Below, piece by piece: positions 19,226-29,790 of a DNA stretch of 64,000 bases. The translations under genes and the position numbers were made by a program. Source of the DNA: Tuctoria greenei (taxonomy: Eukaryota > Streptophyta > Magnoliopsida > Poales > Poaceae). The DNA lies in NCBI GenBank assembly GCA_036927565.1, contig JAYESD010000005.1, forward strand, positions 8,772,565 through 8,836,564. The letters run 5' to 3'. A model generated the notes under the pieces. The model made no database searches and was not told the DNA's origin. It saw only the letters and a program-made list of their open reading frames with translations. Position 1 is the first letter of the stretch, and every line of letters begins with the position of its first letter.

Positions 19226-20650
19226 CTTGCGTTTACCTTCCTTAGCCATGAGGCAAGTTCCATTTGCCTTCTTTGCACCGAGCGTGGGGAAGAGTGTGAG
19301 TTTCTTGGGCATGCTTTCAATGGCTATGCTAGCCATTTCTTCTTCATCGGACGATGAGGACTCATCGTTTGAGTCCCACTCCTTTCCGATGTGTGCTTGT
19401 TCAGCTTGTTTCTTCTTCTTGAAGAACTTTTTCGGTTGAGGCTTGGATTCTTTACTCTTCTTCTTGTTGTCCTCATATGGGCAATCAACTATGAAGTGAT
19501 TGTACTCACCACAATTATAGCATGCCCGCCTCATCTTCGGCTTTGTCTTCTCCTTGTATTTTCCTTCACTCAATTTTGCTCCTTGTCTTTTCTTCATAAT
19601 TCTTTTGAATTTCTTCATGAACAAAATCATATCTTCTTCGTCCAGCTCGCTGCTTTCATCATCACTGTCCTCCTCAAACTGAGCTTCTCTTGCTTCTTTG
19701 GATAGAGGTTTGAGTGTGGATTTTAAGGCAACTCCCTTCTTCTTGGCCGATGTGAGGTCAGATATTTCCTTGACGTGCTTGGCTTGCTTCTCCATCATCT
19801 CAAAGTTGATGATTTTGCCAAGCAGTTCATCTGGAGTCATTTTCTTGTACCCGGGACTTTCTCGGATCATAGAGCAGAGTGTGACGTTGCGAGGCATAAA
19901 GGCTCTAAGGATGAGCTTTACAACTTCGTGGTCATTCCACTTTTTGCTACCATACGATCGAACCTTGTTCACAAGAGTCTTCAGTCTGTTGTACATGTCC
20001 TGGGGAGATTCATCTTCCTCAATCGCGAACCTTCCTAGTTCGCCTTCAATCATTTCAATCTTTGCCTCCCGCACATGCCGGTCACCTTCATGTGCTGTCT
20101 GTAGTGTGTCCCAGATTTCTTTGGCAATTTCCAATCCGTCCACCTTTGTGAATTCATCTCTACTTAGAGATGAGGTGATAACGGCTGCGGCTTGGGCATT
20201 CCTGTGGATGGCTTGCTCTTGACTTGGCGTGAGTTCTTCATCGTCATCAGGGATGTTTATTCCTGTGCACACAATATGCCATAAACTTGGGTTAAGGGAA
20301 ATCAAGTGCATCTTCATGTTTTGCCTCCACATGGAGTAATCACTCCCATCGAAGTGTGGGGCCTTTCCGAGAGGGATGGATAGATAATGACTGCTGTTAG
20401 AATTTAAACGGTCATAATTAAAAGGATATCGGGAGTAGTCGGTGTGACTACTCCCCTTCTTCTTTTCTTCAACTTTAGTTTTCCCTTTGGAAAGTGCTTT
20501 CTTTCGGAGCAGTGCTTTCAGCTCCAATGTCTCATCATCATCATCATCGAAGTCTTGAATGGCTTCGAGATACTTTTCAAGCTTTTGGTGCTTGTCATTG
20601 TTCATCTCTTCCTGGTTGTTGATTTTCTGGACTTCCTTCATGTCCGACAT
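18236..20650 (-). CDS. gag: E3 gag, unspliced form (804 aa)
   Basis: First ATG after the primer-binding site is at 20650 (MSDMKEVQ); the upstream open stretch lacks ATG. Order: acidic N-terminus; capsid-like domain (about residues 110-330: FDGSDYSMW, SLWHIVCTGI, DMYNRLKTL, MTPDELLGKI); charged linker; CCHC knuckle CYNCGEYNHFIVDC (about residue 400); acidic DSNDESSSSDEEE. After CLMAKEGKRK comes a long coiled-coil tail (EKEELIDRQEDM, LVLEKEKNHSLELELASSKK) and a low-complexity stretch RTSPVV..RTSPV, which is a translated copy of the LTR palindromes. The tail ends in AWVPKTKA. The tail is encoded wholly within the candidate intron. It forms the virus-like particle by family knowledge; the tail function is unknown. 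Confidence 0.93.
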   Translation of the reverse strand: MSDMKEVQKINNQEEMNNDKHQKLEKYLEAIQDFDDDDDETLELKALLRKKALSKGKTKVEEKKKGSSHTDYSRYPFNYDRLNSNSSHYLSIPLGKAPHFDGSDYSMWRQNMKMHLISLNPSLWHIVCTGINIPDDDEELTPSQEQAIHRNAQAAAVITSSLSRDEFTKVDGLEIAKEIWDTLQTAHEGDRHVREAKIEMIEGELGRFAIEEDESPQDMYNRLKTLVNKVRSYGSKKWNDHEVVKLILRAFMPRNVTLCSMIRESPGYKKMTPDELLGKIINFEMMEKQAKHVKEISDLTSAKKKGVALKSTLKPLSKEAREAQFEEDSDDESSELDEEDMILFMKKFKRIMKKRQGAKLSEGKYKEKTKPKMRRACYNCGEYNHFIVDCPYEDNKKKSKESKPQPKKFFKKKKQAEQAHIGKEWDSNDESSSSDEEEMASIAIESMPKKLTLFPTLGAKKANGTCLMAKEGKRKVNIKTPSSHSYSSDDDLDSDDEDMLIGLDRKTAAKMKFLLNQLIEKEELIDRQEDMIISQKEKHVELDNLLVLEKEKNHSLELELASSKKTCLELTNSNVAIKNQLDDQIKVNKILEVQVESLKLSEPSSSSTPPSQPTLTNIAHVCKCDKTNTRLKENPTSTKDKNPTQCVIFDKERINYARNAYLVQRPPNVKYGIGYSCDGKQRARNHKNNKGRITFVKGGPSQPGNSKTKNLNSHENRTSPVVVRTSPVIRTSPVTQTSPTHNQQQLLFKTFDASYVLMKNNVGKVYAYYAGPRHGNTKSHVWVPKCIVTNLQGPKQAWVPKTKA

Positions 20651-20688
20651 GATCTCTTCGAGTGGTTGCACTCTTTCTTGAAGAACCT

Positions 20689-20700
20689 GCTCTGATACCA
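20689..20700 (-). other. E3 primer-binding site
   Basis: TGGTATCAGAGC on the minus strand, two bases inside the 5' LTR. It is the initiator-Met tRNA type used throughout this lineage. Confidence 0.9.
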
Positions 20701-20702
20701 AT

Positions 20703-22264
20703 TGAATGTAGGCCTAGAGGGGGGGTGAATAGGCCTTCTTGAATTTTCTTGGTTCCTGTAGGACTTCAACAAAAAGGTCAAATCCAGATATATCGGACTA
20801 GTCCGGTAAAGTGCGGACTAGTCCGGATTTCACGGGCTAGGTTGATCAAGTTAGGTCAATTTGATTGTTTCGTTGTCGTTTGCAGCGGAAATATAAACTT
20901 TAATGACAGTTCAATAGTTGTATGTTAAGTTTTATTGCAAGTATGATTCTTGTTCAACTATTTAACTTGAATTCAACAAAATGAATCAAACCCTAGATAA
21001 TGTTGATCAACTAGAATGATGAACACAAACGAACAAGACACAAGATTTATCCCGTGGTTCGGTTACCACGAAGGCAGCCTACGTCCACGTTGAGGAGCCC
21101 ACAAAAGGACCGGGTCTTCACCAACCCTTCCCTCGTCGGATCGCCACGAAGGCCAATCCTCTTCCACTAATCACACAGGGGTAAATCACCAAGTTGAAGG
21201 GGCGATCTCACAAGTTGAGAGCTCCCTTGATTACAAGTTTCAAAACCACCAATAACACACTTCGAAATATACAAATTGAGATGCAAGAGTGTGTTAGAGA
21301 TTCAAACCAAGAGCTCAATCGTGTGCCAAGTGCCTCTCCAATGATCTAGAAGTGATCTTCAATGGATTGATTGATTTTTCACTCAACTTCGTGGAGAGAG
21401 ATGGTTTTTGAGTCTCTTGGGAGGTGTGACGGCGCTAGGGTTCGAGAGTGATTAAAAGTGGGCCGTGCACCTCTATTTATATGGGGTTTCTAGAAATTAC
21501 CGTTAGGGTTCAGAAAGATCGGACTAGTCCGTGGTGGAGACCGGACTAGTCCGGTGTGCTGTGTGAAGCAAACCCTAAGTGTCCAGGAATATCGGACTAG
21601 TCCGATTGAAAAACGGACTTGTCCGATTTCGCTGCTGGAAATCTTCGGACTTGTCCGGTTGCCATCGAACTTGTCCGGACCTGTGAAACCCTAAGTGTTT
21701 AGAACGACAAGTCCGCCCTTGGAGGACTTGTCCGATTTAGATCAGAGTGTATATCGGACTAGTCCGTGTAGTCACCGGACTTGTCCGAAGTGGATCAGAA
21801 AGGGTATCGGACTAGTCCGGTGGTGACCGGACTTGTCCGATCTAGTGACTTGTGCATTGTGTTGAGGACTAGTCCGCACTGGGGAGGACTAGTCCGAAGT
21901 GGAACAGAAAGATATCGGACTAGTCCGGTGGAGACCGGACTTGTCCGATCTTGTGCAGAATGTGATATCGGACTAGTCCGGTTGATAGCGGACTAGTCCG
22001 GTCCTGTATAGCTTTGTGCATTGTGTGTGTGTGATCAAATGAGATTGAGCTCTTGGGTGTGTTTCCTTAACACACTCCATACATACTAATCTACTAATTT
22101 CTTCTTCTTGAGCTCAAATTCATTCTCCTTCTTAATTTCCCTCTTTTTGGCATTTTACTCATTTTTCATCATTTTCCTGCATTCATCTCAACAAAAGGAT
22201 TAGGATCCCAATTGCTTGTCATAAATCATCCAAAACCCACAAGGGAGTCCTAGATGCACTTTCA
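20703..22264 (-). repeat. E3 5' LTR (1562 bp)
   Basis: Near-identical to 10434-11995. Minus-strand TATA box CCCCATATAAATAGAG is at 21471-21486, downstream of the palindrome array in the element's direction. It ends with the TG/CA termini and the AAATG duplication at 22265-22269. Confidence 0.96.
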
Positions 22265-23663
22265 AAATGAGCTCAAGGAAGAAGAATAGTAGATCATTGT
22301 GTATGCAGTGTGTTAAGGAAACACACCCCAAGATCTCAATCACAATTAAAAACACACATTGCACAAAGTTATACAGGACCGGACTAGTCCGACTGACACC
22401 GGACTGGTCCGATATCCTCTCTGCACAAATTTGTACTAGTCCGATATCTCTCTGACTAGAATCGGACTAATCCTCCCCAGTGCATACTAGTCCTCAAAAC
22501 ACTTCACAAGTCACACAAAATCGTACAAGTCCGATCACAACCGGACTAGTCCGATATTCTCTCTGGTCCAATTCGGACAAGTCCGATATTTGCACGGACT
22601 AGTCCGAAAAACACTTTGACCTAAATCGAACAAGTCCTCCAAGTGCGGACTTGTCATCCAATCCACTTAGGGTTTCACATGTCCGGACAAGTCCGATGTC
22701 TATCGAACTAGTCTGAAGATTTCCAGAAGCGAAATCGGACAAGTCCGCTCCTAGCTGGACTAGTCCGATATTTCGAGACACTTAGGGTTTGCTACACACA
22801 GCACACCGGACTAGTCTGGTGTCCACCACGGACTAGTCCGATCTTTCTGAACCCTAACGGTCACTTTTAGAAACCCCATATAAATAGAGGTGCACGGCCC
22901 AACTTTAAACACTCTCGAACCCTAGCGCCGTCACACCTCCCAAGAGCCTCAAAAACCACATCTCTCCACGAAATTAAGTGCAACAAAGATCAATCCTTTG
23001 AGGATTCACTCTAGATCATTGGAGAGACACGTTCAACACTCATTGAGCTCTTGGTTTGATTCTCTAACACACTCCTGTGATTTCATTGTAATCTTTTGAG
23101 TGTGTACTTGGTTGTATTTCGTGTTGTAATCCAAGGAAGCTCTCAACGTGTGAGAAGGCCCCTTTGAATTCGGTTATTCACCCCTTTGTGATAAGTGGAA
23201 GAGGATTGGCCTTCGTGGCGATCCGACGAGGGTAGGGTTGGAGAAGACCCAGTCCTTTTGTGGACTCCTCAATGTGGACGTAGGTTGCCTCTGTGGGAGC
23301 CGAACCACGGGATAAATCCTTGTGTCTTGTTTGGTGTTCATCGTTCTTATTCTTCACAATAATCTAGGGTTTCAATCATTATTGCTTACTTCAAGTTGAA
23401 TCATTAAATATAAGATTGAATTGTGGTATAACCTGGTTCATAATCTTGTAACACTTCATTTGATTGTATATTTCCGCTGCATACATTGAAGAATCAAATT
23501 AATCGATCAAACTTAATCAACCTAGTTCGTACACGTCGGACTAGTCCGCACTTTACCGGACTAGTCTGATATCTCTTGCTTTGAATTGGTTGTTAAGTGT
23601 TGCAGGTTCCAACAAATTTCGAAAAGGCCTATTCACCCCCCCCCCCCCTCTAGGCCACATTCA
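22265..23663 (+). repeat. LTR4, main part; solo LTR or 3' LTR of an older element
   Basis: It aligns in plus orientation with the reverse strand of the E3 LTR (GAGCTCAAG, GTGTGTTAAGGAAACACACC), with many substitutions. It has about 15 decayed CGGACTAGTCCG units (22375-22850), a TATA box CCCCATATAAATAGAGG at about 22875, and the block GAACCACGGGATAAATCC at 23302. The end TCACCCC...CTCTAGGCCACATTCA is at 23663. No primer-binding site follows, so it is a solo LTR or the right end of an element whose body is to the left of the window. It hosts both E1 and E3. Confidence 0.9.
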
Positions 23664-25283
23664 CTTATGTAGCGTATTTGGGGACCCAATCAGGCAAAAG
23701 GGGTGTATCCATCGTTTGTCTCTGACTTTGATCGCATATGCGGCGACGAAGATGTCATTTGGCAGCCTTACTCCCCTGAGGCTTTGTCACACCGAGCCCC
23801 ACGTGGGTTGTCGTCGTTGTGCTCGCGAGACGCAGACTATTGGTGGACACGAAAAAGTCTCGTGTTTGACGTCTACGTAGAGGAGTACTCAGTACATCAT
23901 GTGATGCGTCAGTTTGGTCGACAACAGGCAGTCCCTGTGCTTAGAGGTCTACCAGTTCCTATGGAATTTCACGAGTAAGTTCATTTTTACATAATAAAAA
24001 AATACTATGCAATTCTAACGTCGTTTGTCATAAGAAGGTACTCGTGTAAGGGTCATGCCAACACGGTTTACATGCCTCGTATGGTGGCATGGGTGCAACA
24101 GTGGACAGAGGCTTTGGAGGACACAATTCATGACACACCGTTGTTCACGATTGAGGCATATCAGGAGTACCTACAGTGGTATGTTCCTCGTACACGTACC
24201 AGAGTCACATATGCACCTCATGACCCAGAGCCACACGTTCCTTCGACGTGGGACACGTATCCGATCCATCGAGACCGTGCCACCTTCACAGCAGTAACAA
24301 AAAATTTCATATTATGCATCCTATGATTTGACTTATGAATCCATTATTGAATAATATGTTATTTGTTTTTTCTAGTATGATGTCTTGCAGCATGCAGATT
24401 ACGAGTCCTCTACAGTATTAGACAGAGTCGAAAGGGGCTTGCACATAAGCCTGACTGACATGGTTCAAACACTTAAGAAGGTCAACGATATGATAAAAAT
24501 GCGATGAAAAGTTATTTCTTGCACACATTCTTATCATCGGGACACCGCACTGCAGCAGCCCAGGTACGCTGGACCTCCTCCACAATGTCCTTCGACTTCA
24601 GCACCACCGTTTCGATCGTTGCATCCTACTGGTAATATATATTTTTGTATTTACATTATTTCATTTTCTTGGTTATTTTTCGTCCATTCATATTTCATAC
24701 ATTAAAATTTGTCAATGTAGGGCTCTCTACGTCGTATTCTCGTCCCTCGCGATTTGATTACGTTGGACCTTCCATGACGTACTCTCGTCCTCCACCCGCG
24801 ATAGTTCCAGACGTTGGACCTTCCATGACCTACTCTCGTCCTCCACCACCTGCAATTCCAGACGTTGGACCTTCCATGACCTACTCTCGTCCTCCACCCG
24901 CTGCAGTTCCATACGCTGGACCGTCTGCTTGGTATCAAGGTATAATATGTTATTAATTTCCATTCAATGTATTGTTCATTTGTGCTTACTCAAATTTTAT
25001 AGGTATGGCCTCGAGTGACTATGAATTCGATGACCAAGTATGAGAGTCATCACCCGCTGATGAGAACGCTTGGGACTCATATTTTGTGGATGAGTCGCAT
25101 ATAGAGGATGCTCCACCACCGATGCAACCCTCTCAGGATGAGGGTACCACACAGGATCAGTATAGCACGCCTGTCCTTGCAGGCAGTAGGCAGACTCGTC
25201 CTCCTATTTACTATACCCCCGGTGAGAACCAGGTTAGGCATCGACAGGCACCTAGGCTCAGTAAACGTGGTAGGAACAAGTAG
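23664..25283 (+). pseudogene. Plant-mobile-domain gene remnant, five exon-like blocks
   Basis: Exon-like blocks at 23664-23974, 24035-24293, 24376-24631, 24721-24939 and 25003-25283 are separated by short AT-rich GT-AG introns. The first two match the plant mobile (aminotransferase-like) domain: RDADYWWTRK, LVFDVYVEEYSVHHVMRQFG, then YLQWYVPRTRTRV. Later blocks are Pro/Ser-rich with a 17-residue tandem repeat (GPSMTYSRPPP..). The 5' end is cut by LTR4, and in-frame TGA codons at 24505 and 25041 disrupt it. Such genes are often carried by or derived from transposons. No function can be assigned. Confidence 0.65.
24762..24914 (+). repeat. Three tandem 51-bp coding repeats
   Basis: Units begin at 24762, 24813 and 24864, with a partial fourth at 24915. 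Each starts GTTGGACCTTCCATGAC and encodes GPSMTYSRPPP plus six residues. The length is a multiple of three, so the repeats keep the frame. On the plus strand they show only a few substitutions. Confidence 0.9.
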
Positions 25284-25542
25284 GAACGACTAGGTTAGGC
25301 ATCGACGGGCACCTATGTACTTGTATATTATCTAGAACTTTGAAGCATGATATTTATGTTATGTTTATGTTTATTTTTAGGTATTTCTACTGAAATTTTC
25401 TCAATATTACTCTCTATTTAAGTTGTGGATTTTGACGTCTTTAGAAATTTTGTGATATAATAAGAGTACAATACAATATACTTCTAACGTACAAGTTGCC
25501 AATGTCATCTCAAAAGATTAATATACAACATCAATGCAATCA

Positions 25543-25757
25543 GTGTGTTGTCCACATCAACTGTAAAGTTGTCAGAACATCAGTCCTTATCAACTTTAAA
25601 GCAATAAGTGTGTTGTCTACATCAACTGTAAAAGGTGTCATAACATCAATTCTTATCAATTGTAAAGCAATAAGTGTGTTGTCTACATCAACTGTAAAGG
25701 TGTCAGAACATCAATCTTTATCAACTTTAAAGCAATAAGTGCGCTGTCCACATCAAA
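25543..25757 (+). repeat. Tandem repeat, about 65 bp, three and a bit copies
   Basis: GTGTGTTGTC(C/T)ACATCAACTG recurs at 25543, 25608, 25674 and (as GTGCGCTGTCC) 25739. Units share CATCAACTGTAAA, GTCAGAACATCA and TTATCAACTTTAAAGCAATAA. It is noncoding, between the two gene remnants, just upstream of a TATA box. Confidence 0.85.
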
Positions 25758-25787
25758 TGAATATTTTTTACAACATTCACCTTCTAT

Positions 25788-25798
25788 ATATAGGTCTA
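25788..25798 (+). promoter_or_regulatory. TATA box of the GRF zinc-finger gene
   Basis: CTATATATAGG lies about 45 bases upstream of the ATG at 25842. This suggests the GRF gene is a separate transcription unit from the mobile-domain remnant. Confidence 0.5.
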
Positions 25799-26088
25799 CC
25801 CGAGAATACTCGTCTTCTGCATCGAAGTCACAAAAAATAGGATGCCCAATAGAGGTCGTGGTACGCGAGGAGGTGGAAACTCGAGGGCAGTTCCTCAAAA
25901 TTACTTGATCGGAGGTCCAGCTTGGTACGAACCAACACTAGATCAATTTCCTTTTTTTTCCAAGAGTGATTTTAGTTCGTATCGTCCTCTTCGTCCATAT
26001 GATCACAGTAAACAAGAGTGACCTAAGTGTCGTTGTGGTCTTGACTGTTGTGCAAATGATGGATGGAGGAGACGACAGCGGACGTCGT

Positions 26089-27552
26089 TGAAAGCATCTA
26101 GGCCCCCATGAGGTATGTTTTCGGTAATTAATGACAACCGTTGGATATTACTAATGAGTGTGTGGATGCAAGGTCTCTCGTATAACTCATCACTCCTAAT
26201 GAACTTTCTATGTATATCATCTACTGCTCGTTGGATACAATTGGAGACCCCTAAACAAACTATTTCATGGGGTCAATCGATTTTTGTGAAGACTAAAAGA
26301 AAAAGCACATATGTCAAAATTATACCATCGAAATTGACAGCACTCAAGACTTGGTCATCATCAGAAGAACATTTCAAACCAATGGCTAAGAGGTCACTCG
26401 AACAAATTCCAAAAGAATCACTTAGAACAACTCGAAGCAGACAAAATCAACTCACCGGATCAACCGATGTATCTAAAAAACACTACATCGGTCAAGTTGG
26501 CTCAACAGCAGAAAAAGACCTCAGACTTGAGTACACACCGGATCATCCGATAATGAAGCAAGTGTTACATCGGTCTATCACTACAGTAAGCAATTTCCCT
26601 GGACCAAGTGTAACACCGGACCATCCGATGTACAATTATAACACATCGGTCGATCATTCCTGTAAGCATTATTTCTGGACCATTCTCGATCAAGCGTCAC
26701 CAGATCATCTGATGATGAGGCAAGTGTTACGTCGGTCGAACAACGGTCATATATGACACAGTGACATCAACTAATTTGGATTCGACCGATGACAACTGAA
26801 GGGAGAACATCGAATCATCCGATGTTTGCAGAACAGTGATGTCAACCTACTTTTCCAACGGCTATTTTGTGGAAGCTGGCTATTTATACCCCTTCAACCA
26901 GTCATTTCAAAAAGTCTTGATACCCAGAGCTACTCTACACATTACCAAGCATTCAAGACATTGATCTACCACTTCTACATCATTTACACCACTTGTACAC
27001 CAAGAGATAGGCTAGAACTTGCTAGAGATAATGTTTGTGTGCTTCCATTCTTGGTGATTGGAGTCTCTAGTGTAGTGAGAGATGTAAGGGAGTCTCTCTT
27101 GGTGATTGCATTCACTGTGTAACAGTCGGTGATTGGAGAGAGCCTTCCGGAGCTTGTCAAGTTGGTTGTGAAAGCCCGGAGGATCTAACTTGTACAAGGC
27201 TTGAGCTCCACCTTGCTGGGGTTGGCGAACGGAGACTTTTAGTGAAGATATCTGGTCTCGGTGTCTTGGGAGTGTCTATACCCTTTGGTGGGTGCCACAA
27301 CGTGGATGTAGGAAGGTCTTGACAATCTTGCCAAACCACGGGATAAATCTCCGTGTCTTCGTGTCTCCTCGGGAGTTTGCACACTCTTTCCTCCCGTTAC
27401 ACTTATGCATTTCATATATCGCAAAATTACTATTCACTTGAATGCATAGGTTGTTTGCATAGGGAATTGGGATTTTAGTAGTTAAGTTTTTATTGCTTTA
27501 ATTTTTGAAAAGAAGCCCAATTCACCCCCCTCTTGGGCATTCGATCCTTACA
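26089..27552 (+). repeat. E2 5' LTR (1464 bp)
   Basis: U3 has a run of CATCGG/CCGATG arms, for example ACCGGATCATCCGATAATG at about 26538 and ACCGGACCATCCGATG at about 26614. It is followed by CTATTTATACCCC (about 26879), a TATA-like box. U5 carries AAACCACGGGATAAATC (27333). The 3' end has inverted arms GCCCA/TGGGC around a C-rich loop (27514-27540). Confidence 0.95.
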
Positions 27553-27554
27553 AT

Positions 27555-27566
27555 TGGTATCAGATC
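27555..27566 (+). other. E2 primer-binding site, one substitution
   Basis: TGGTATCAGATC two bases after the LTR; the usual end is GAGC. This is probably a mutation after insertion. Confidence 0.85.
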
Positions 27567-27612
27567 AAGGTTGCTCATTGGATCATTCTAGCTTCACCGC
27601 TAGAGAGCTAAA

Positions 27613-29790
27613 ATGGCAAAGATTGGGGGTTTGGTTCCCATCTTCAAGGGAAAGAACTTTGCCTATTGGAAAGCACGCATGTGTGCTTATCTAGAGGCTA
27701 TTGCTCCCGAGGTATGGGAAGCGACCCATGCGGGGTTTGGTGAGCACAACTATATAGGTGATCAAGTCAAGTGGGATGCAAAAGCTAGAAATGCTATTTA
27801 TGAATGCATTAGTCAAGATGTGTTTGCTATGATTGCTAGCAAAGAAAAAGCTTGTGAAATTTGGGCTTGCTTGATTGAAATTCATGAGGGTTCTTCTCGT
27901 GTTAAAGAACTAAAGTAGCATATGCTTAAAGTCAAATATGATGAGTTCAAAATGCTACCTCATGAAAATGTCAATGAAATGTTTTCTCGTTTGAATGTGC
28001 TTATTGAGGAAATTAATGCTCTTGATATTGCTTCTCTTGGCAAGGGACTCATCAACCGCAAGATTCTTATGCTTCTTCCTAAGCCAAAGTACAACATCAT
28101 CAACTTCATGCTTCAAAAAGAATCTCTTGATCACATTGAAGTTTTAGAACTTATTGGAGAGATTCACGCTCATGAGATGAGTGCACTTGGGATGATGGAG
28201 GAATCATCTTCAAAGACAATTGCTCTAAAGGCTTCCACCAAGAAAACAAGTCTCAAGAAAAAGAAAGTGGTCAAGCCTAGCTGAAGTGAAGAAGAGCAAG
28301 CATCAAGTGAAGATGACGATGATGAGATTGCATTGATGATGAGAAAATTCTCTCGCTTAAACTCCAAGATTGCCAAAAAGGGATACACCTTTGATCCCAA
28401 AAAGAAAGCATTTCTACCAAGAAGAGATGACAACAAGACTTGCTATAATTGTGGTGATCAAGGCCACATCTCCTATGATTGTCCAAAACCGGACAAAAGA
28501 AGAGAGAACCACAAGGGCAAGCATCACAAGCTTGAGGATAGTGAGGATCATGAAGAGGACAAGCCCAAACCAAGATTCTTTGGGAAGAAGAAGCATGACA
28601 AAGGCAAAAAGGCAAAACTCTTCCCAAAGAAGAGAAAAGGTCCACAAAAGGTGTTCATGTGTGAGGCAAATGAATGGATCACCGAAGAATAATCTAGTGA
28701 TGAAGAGAGTGAAGTTGAAGAAGAGAGCTTGGACGGCCTTGCCATTGCCAACAATGATGATTCGTCTCTTTGTCCACCTCCCATGTGCCTCATGGCAAAA
28801 GGTAACACCAAGATATGTGATGACTCTAGCGATGATGAGCTTTCCCCCGATGACTTAGCTTCATTGATAAATGAATACCACACTATCATTAAAAGGGAAA
28901 AAAGTAAGGTCAAGGATCTTGAAGAAGCTCGTGCTAAGCTCGAGAGTGTTAACCTAGATTTGCTTGACAAGTATGAAATCATACTTAAGGAGCATGACAC
29001 ACTCAAATCTCATGTCAAGCAAGTTGAGAAGGATAAGGCTCAAATCAAGCTAGATCATCATGAGCTCGATGTAGCACACCAAGCACTCTTGGGAAAGCAC
29101 AATGGGTTAATCCAAGAACATCAAGTACTTAACCTTGCTTATGAAGTTCTTGATCAAGAATTGAAAACTATAAAGAAAGAAACCCTTAATGATAAGGTAT
29201 CTATTATTTCTCATGCCACTAATGTCTTGCATAAGTCTTTGCCTTTGAAAGAGAATGCTAGGGAGAAGGACTTGATGGATGAAATTGAAAGTCTACGCAC
29301 TAGTGTGGCAAGACTATCTAAGGGAGAAGTCAAGCACAAAGAAATCCTCATCCAACAAGCAAAGGCCTTCAACAAGCGAGGACTTGGATCCTTCCCGGTG
29401 CCTAACAAAGGAAAGGTGCCCTCACCGAAGCTTAAAATAATCTTCATCAAGGAAGTTGGTTCTTATTGCCAATATTGTGAGGTTACCGGTCACCATACAA
29501 GGGAGTGCCCTCTTCCTAATCGGCCTTCTCCAAAATTGCCTACTAACTACAAGTCTACCTTTAATGATCACTATTATCTCTTGAGTAAAGTAGATGGCAA
29601 GGTGAAGGCAAGTTTCACTGGCAAGGACATGAAGGGCATGAAGGGGAAGCTCCTCAAGCAACTTTGGGTCCCAAAAACACTTGTATCACACATACAAGGA
29701 CCTAAGTTGGCTTGGGTGCCTAAAATCAAAATTGAATTCATGTGTGTAGGTGAAATACAAAGCCGGAGGAAAGCATTGGGTACTCGATAG
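27613..29790 (+). pseudogene. gag: E2 gag, broken by three stops
   Basis: ATG at 27613 (MAKIGGLVPIF). The capsid-like region has FAYWKARM and EIWACLIEIHEGS; then come MMRKFSRLNSKIAKKGYTF, a CCHC knuckle CYNCGDQGHISYDC (about 28440), a basic KKRKGPQKVFMCEANEWI and CLMAKGNTK. After that the tail (28813 on) is coiled-coil (EEARAKLESVNLDLLDKYE), includes a second CCHC-like CQYCEVTGHHTRECP (about 29470), and has the AWVPKIK motif near its end. In-frame stops are at 27916, 28282 and 28690; there is no frameshift. The gag stop at 29788 lies past the pol acceptor. Confidence 0.9.
28813..29749 (+). other. E2 candidate gag-pol intron (937 nt), donor mutated
   Basis: The donor region reads ACCAAG|ATATGT. 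A GT start (one G-to-A change) would be an ideal plant donor, AAG|GTATGT. The acceptor is GTGTGTAG|GTG. E5, a relative, reads ACCAAG directly followed by GTGAACTACAAAGCC, so the interval missing from E5 coincides to the base with this intron. Length 937 is 1 modulo 3. In the pol frame the acceptor TAG itself is a stop codon, so pol cannot be read from upstream without removal of the intron or a shift inside 29750-29790. Confidence 0.65.

Larger units (their letters stand above)
10434..22264 (-). mobile_element. E3: complete, young Sirevirus-type retrotransposon (11.8 kb)
   Basis: Both LTRs are 1562 bp. I count only five substitutions between them, about 0.3 %. The 5-base target duplication AAATG is perfect (10429-10433 and 22265-22269). 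Primer-binding site, gag, pol, ORF3 and polypurine tract are present, and all three reading frames are open. It is the best candidate in the window for a recently mobile, autonomous element. Its target is the U3 of LTR4. By the usual grass LTR clock the insertion would be of the order of 0.1 million years old, as a rough inference. Confidence 0.96.

Noticed and set aside
22599..22781. Reading LTR4 as part of E3
   Set aside because: It is in the opposite orientation, more diverged, and lies outside the AAATG duplication.
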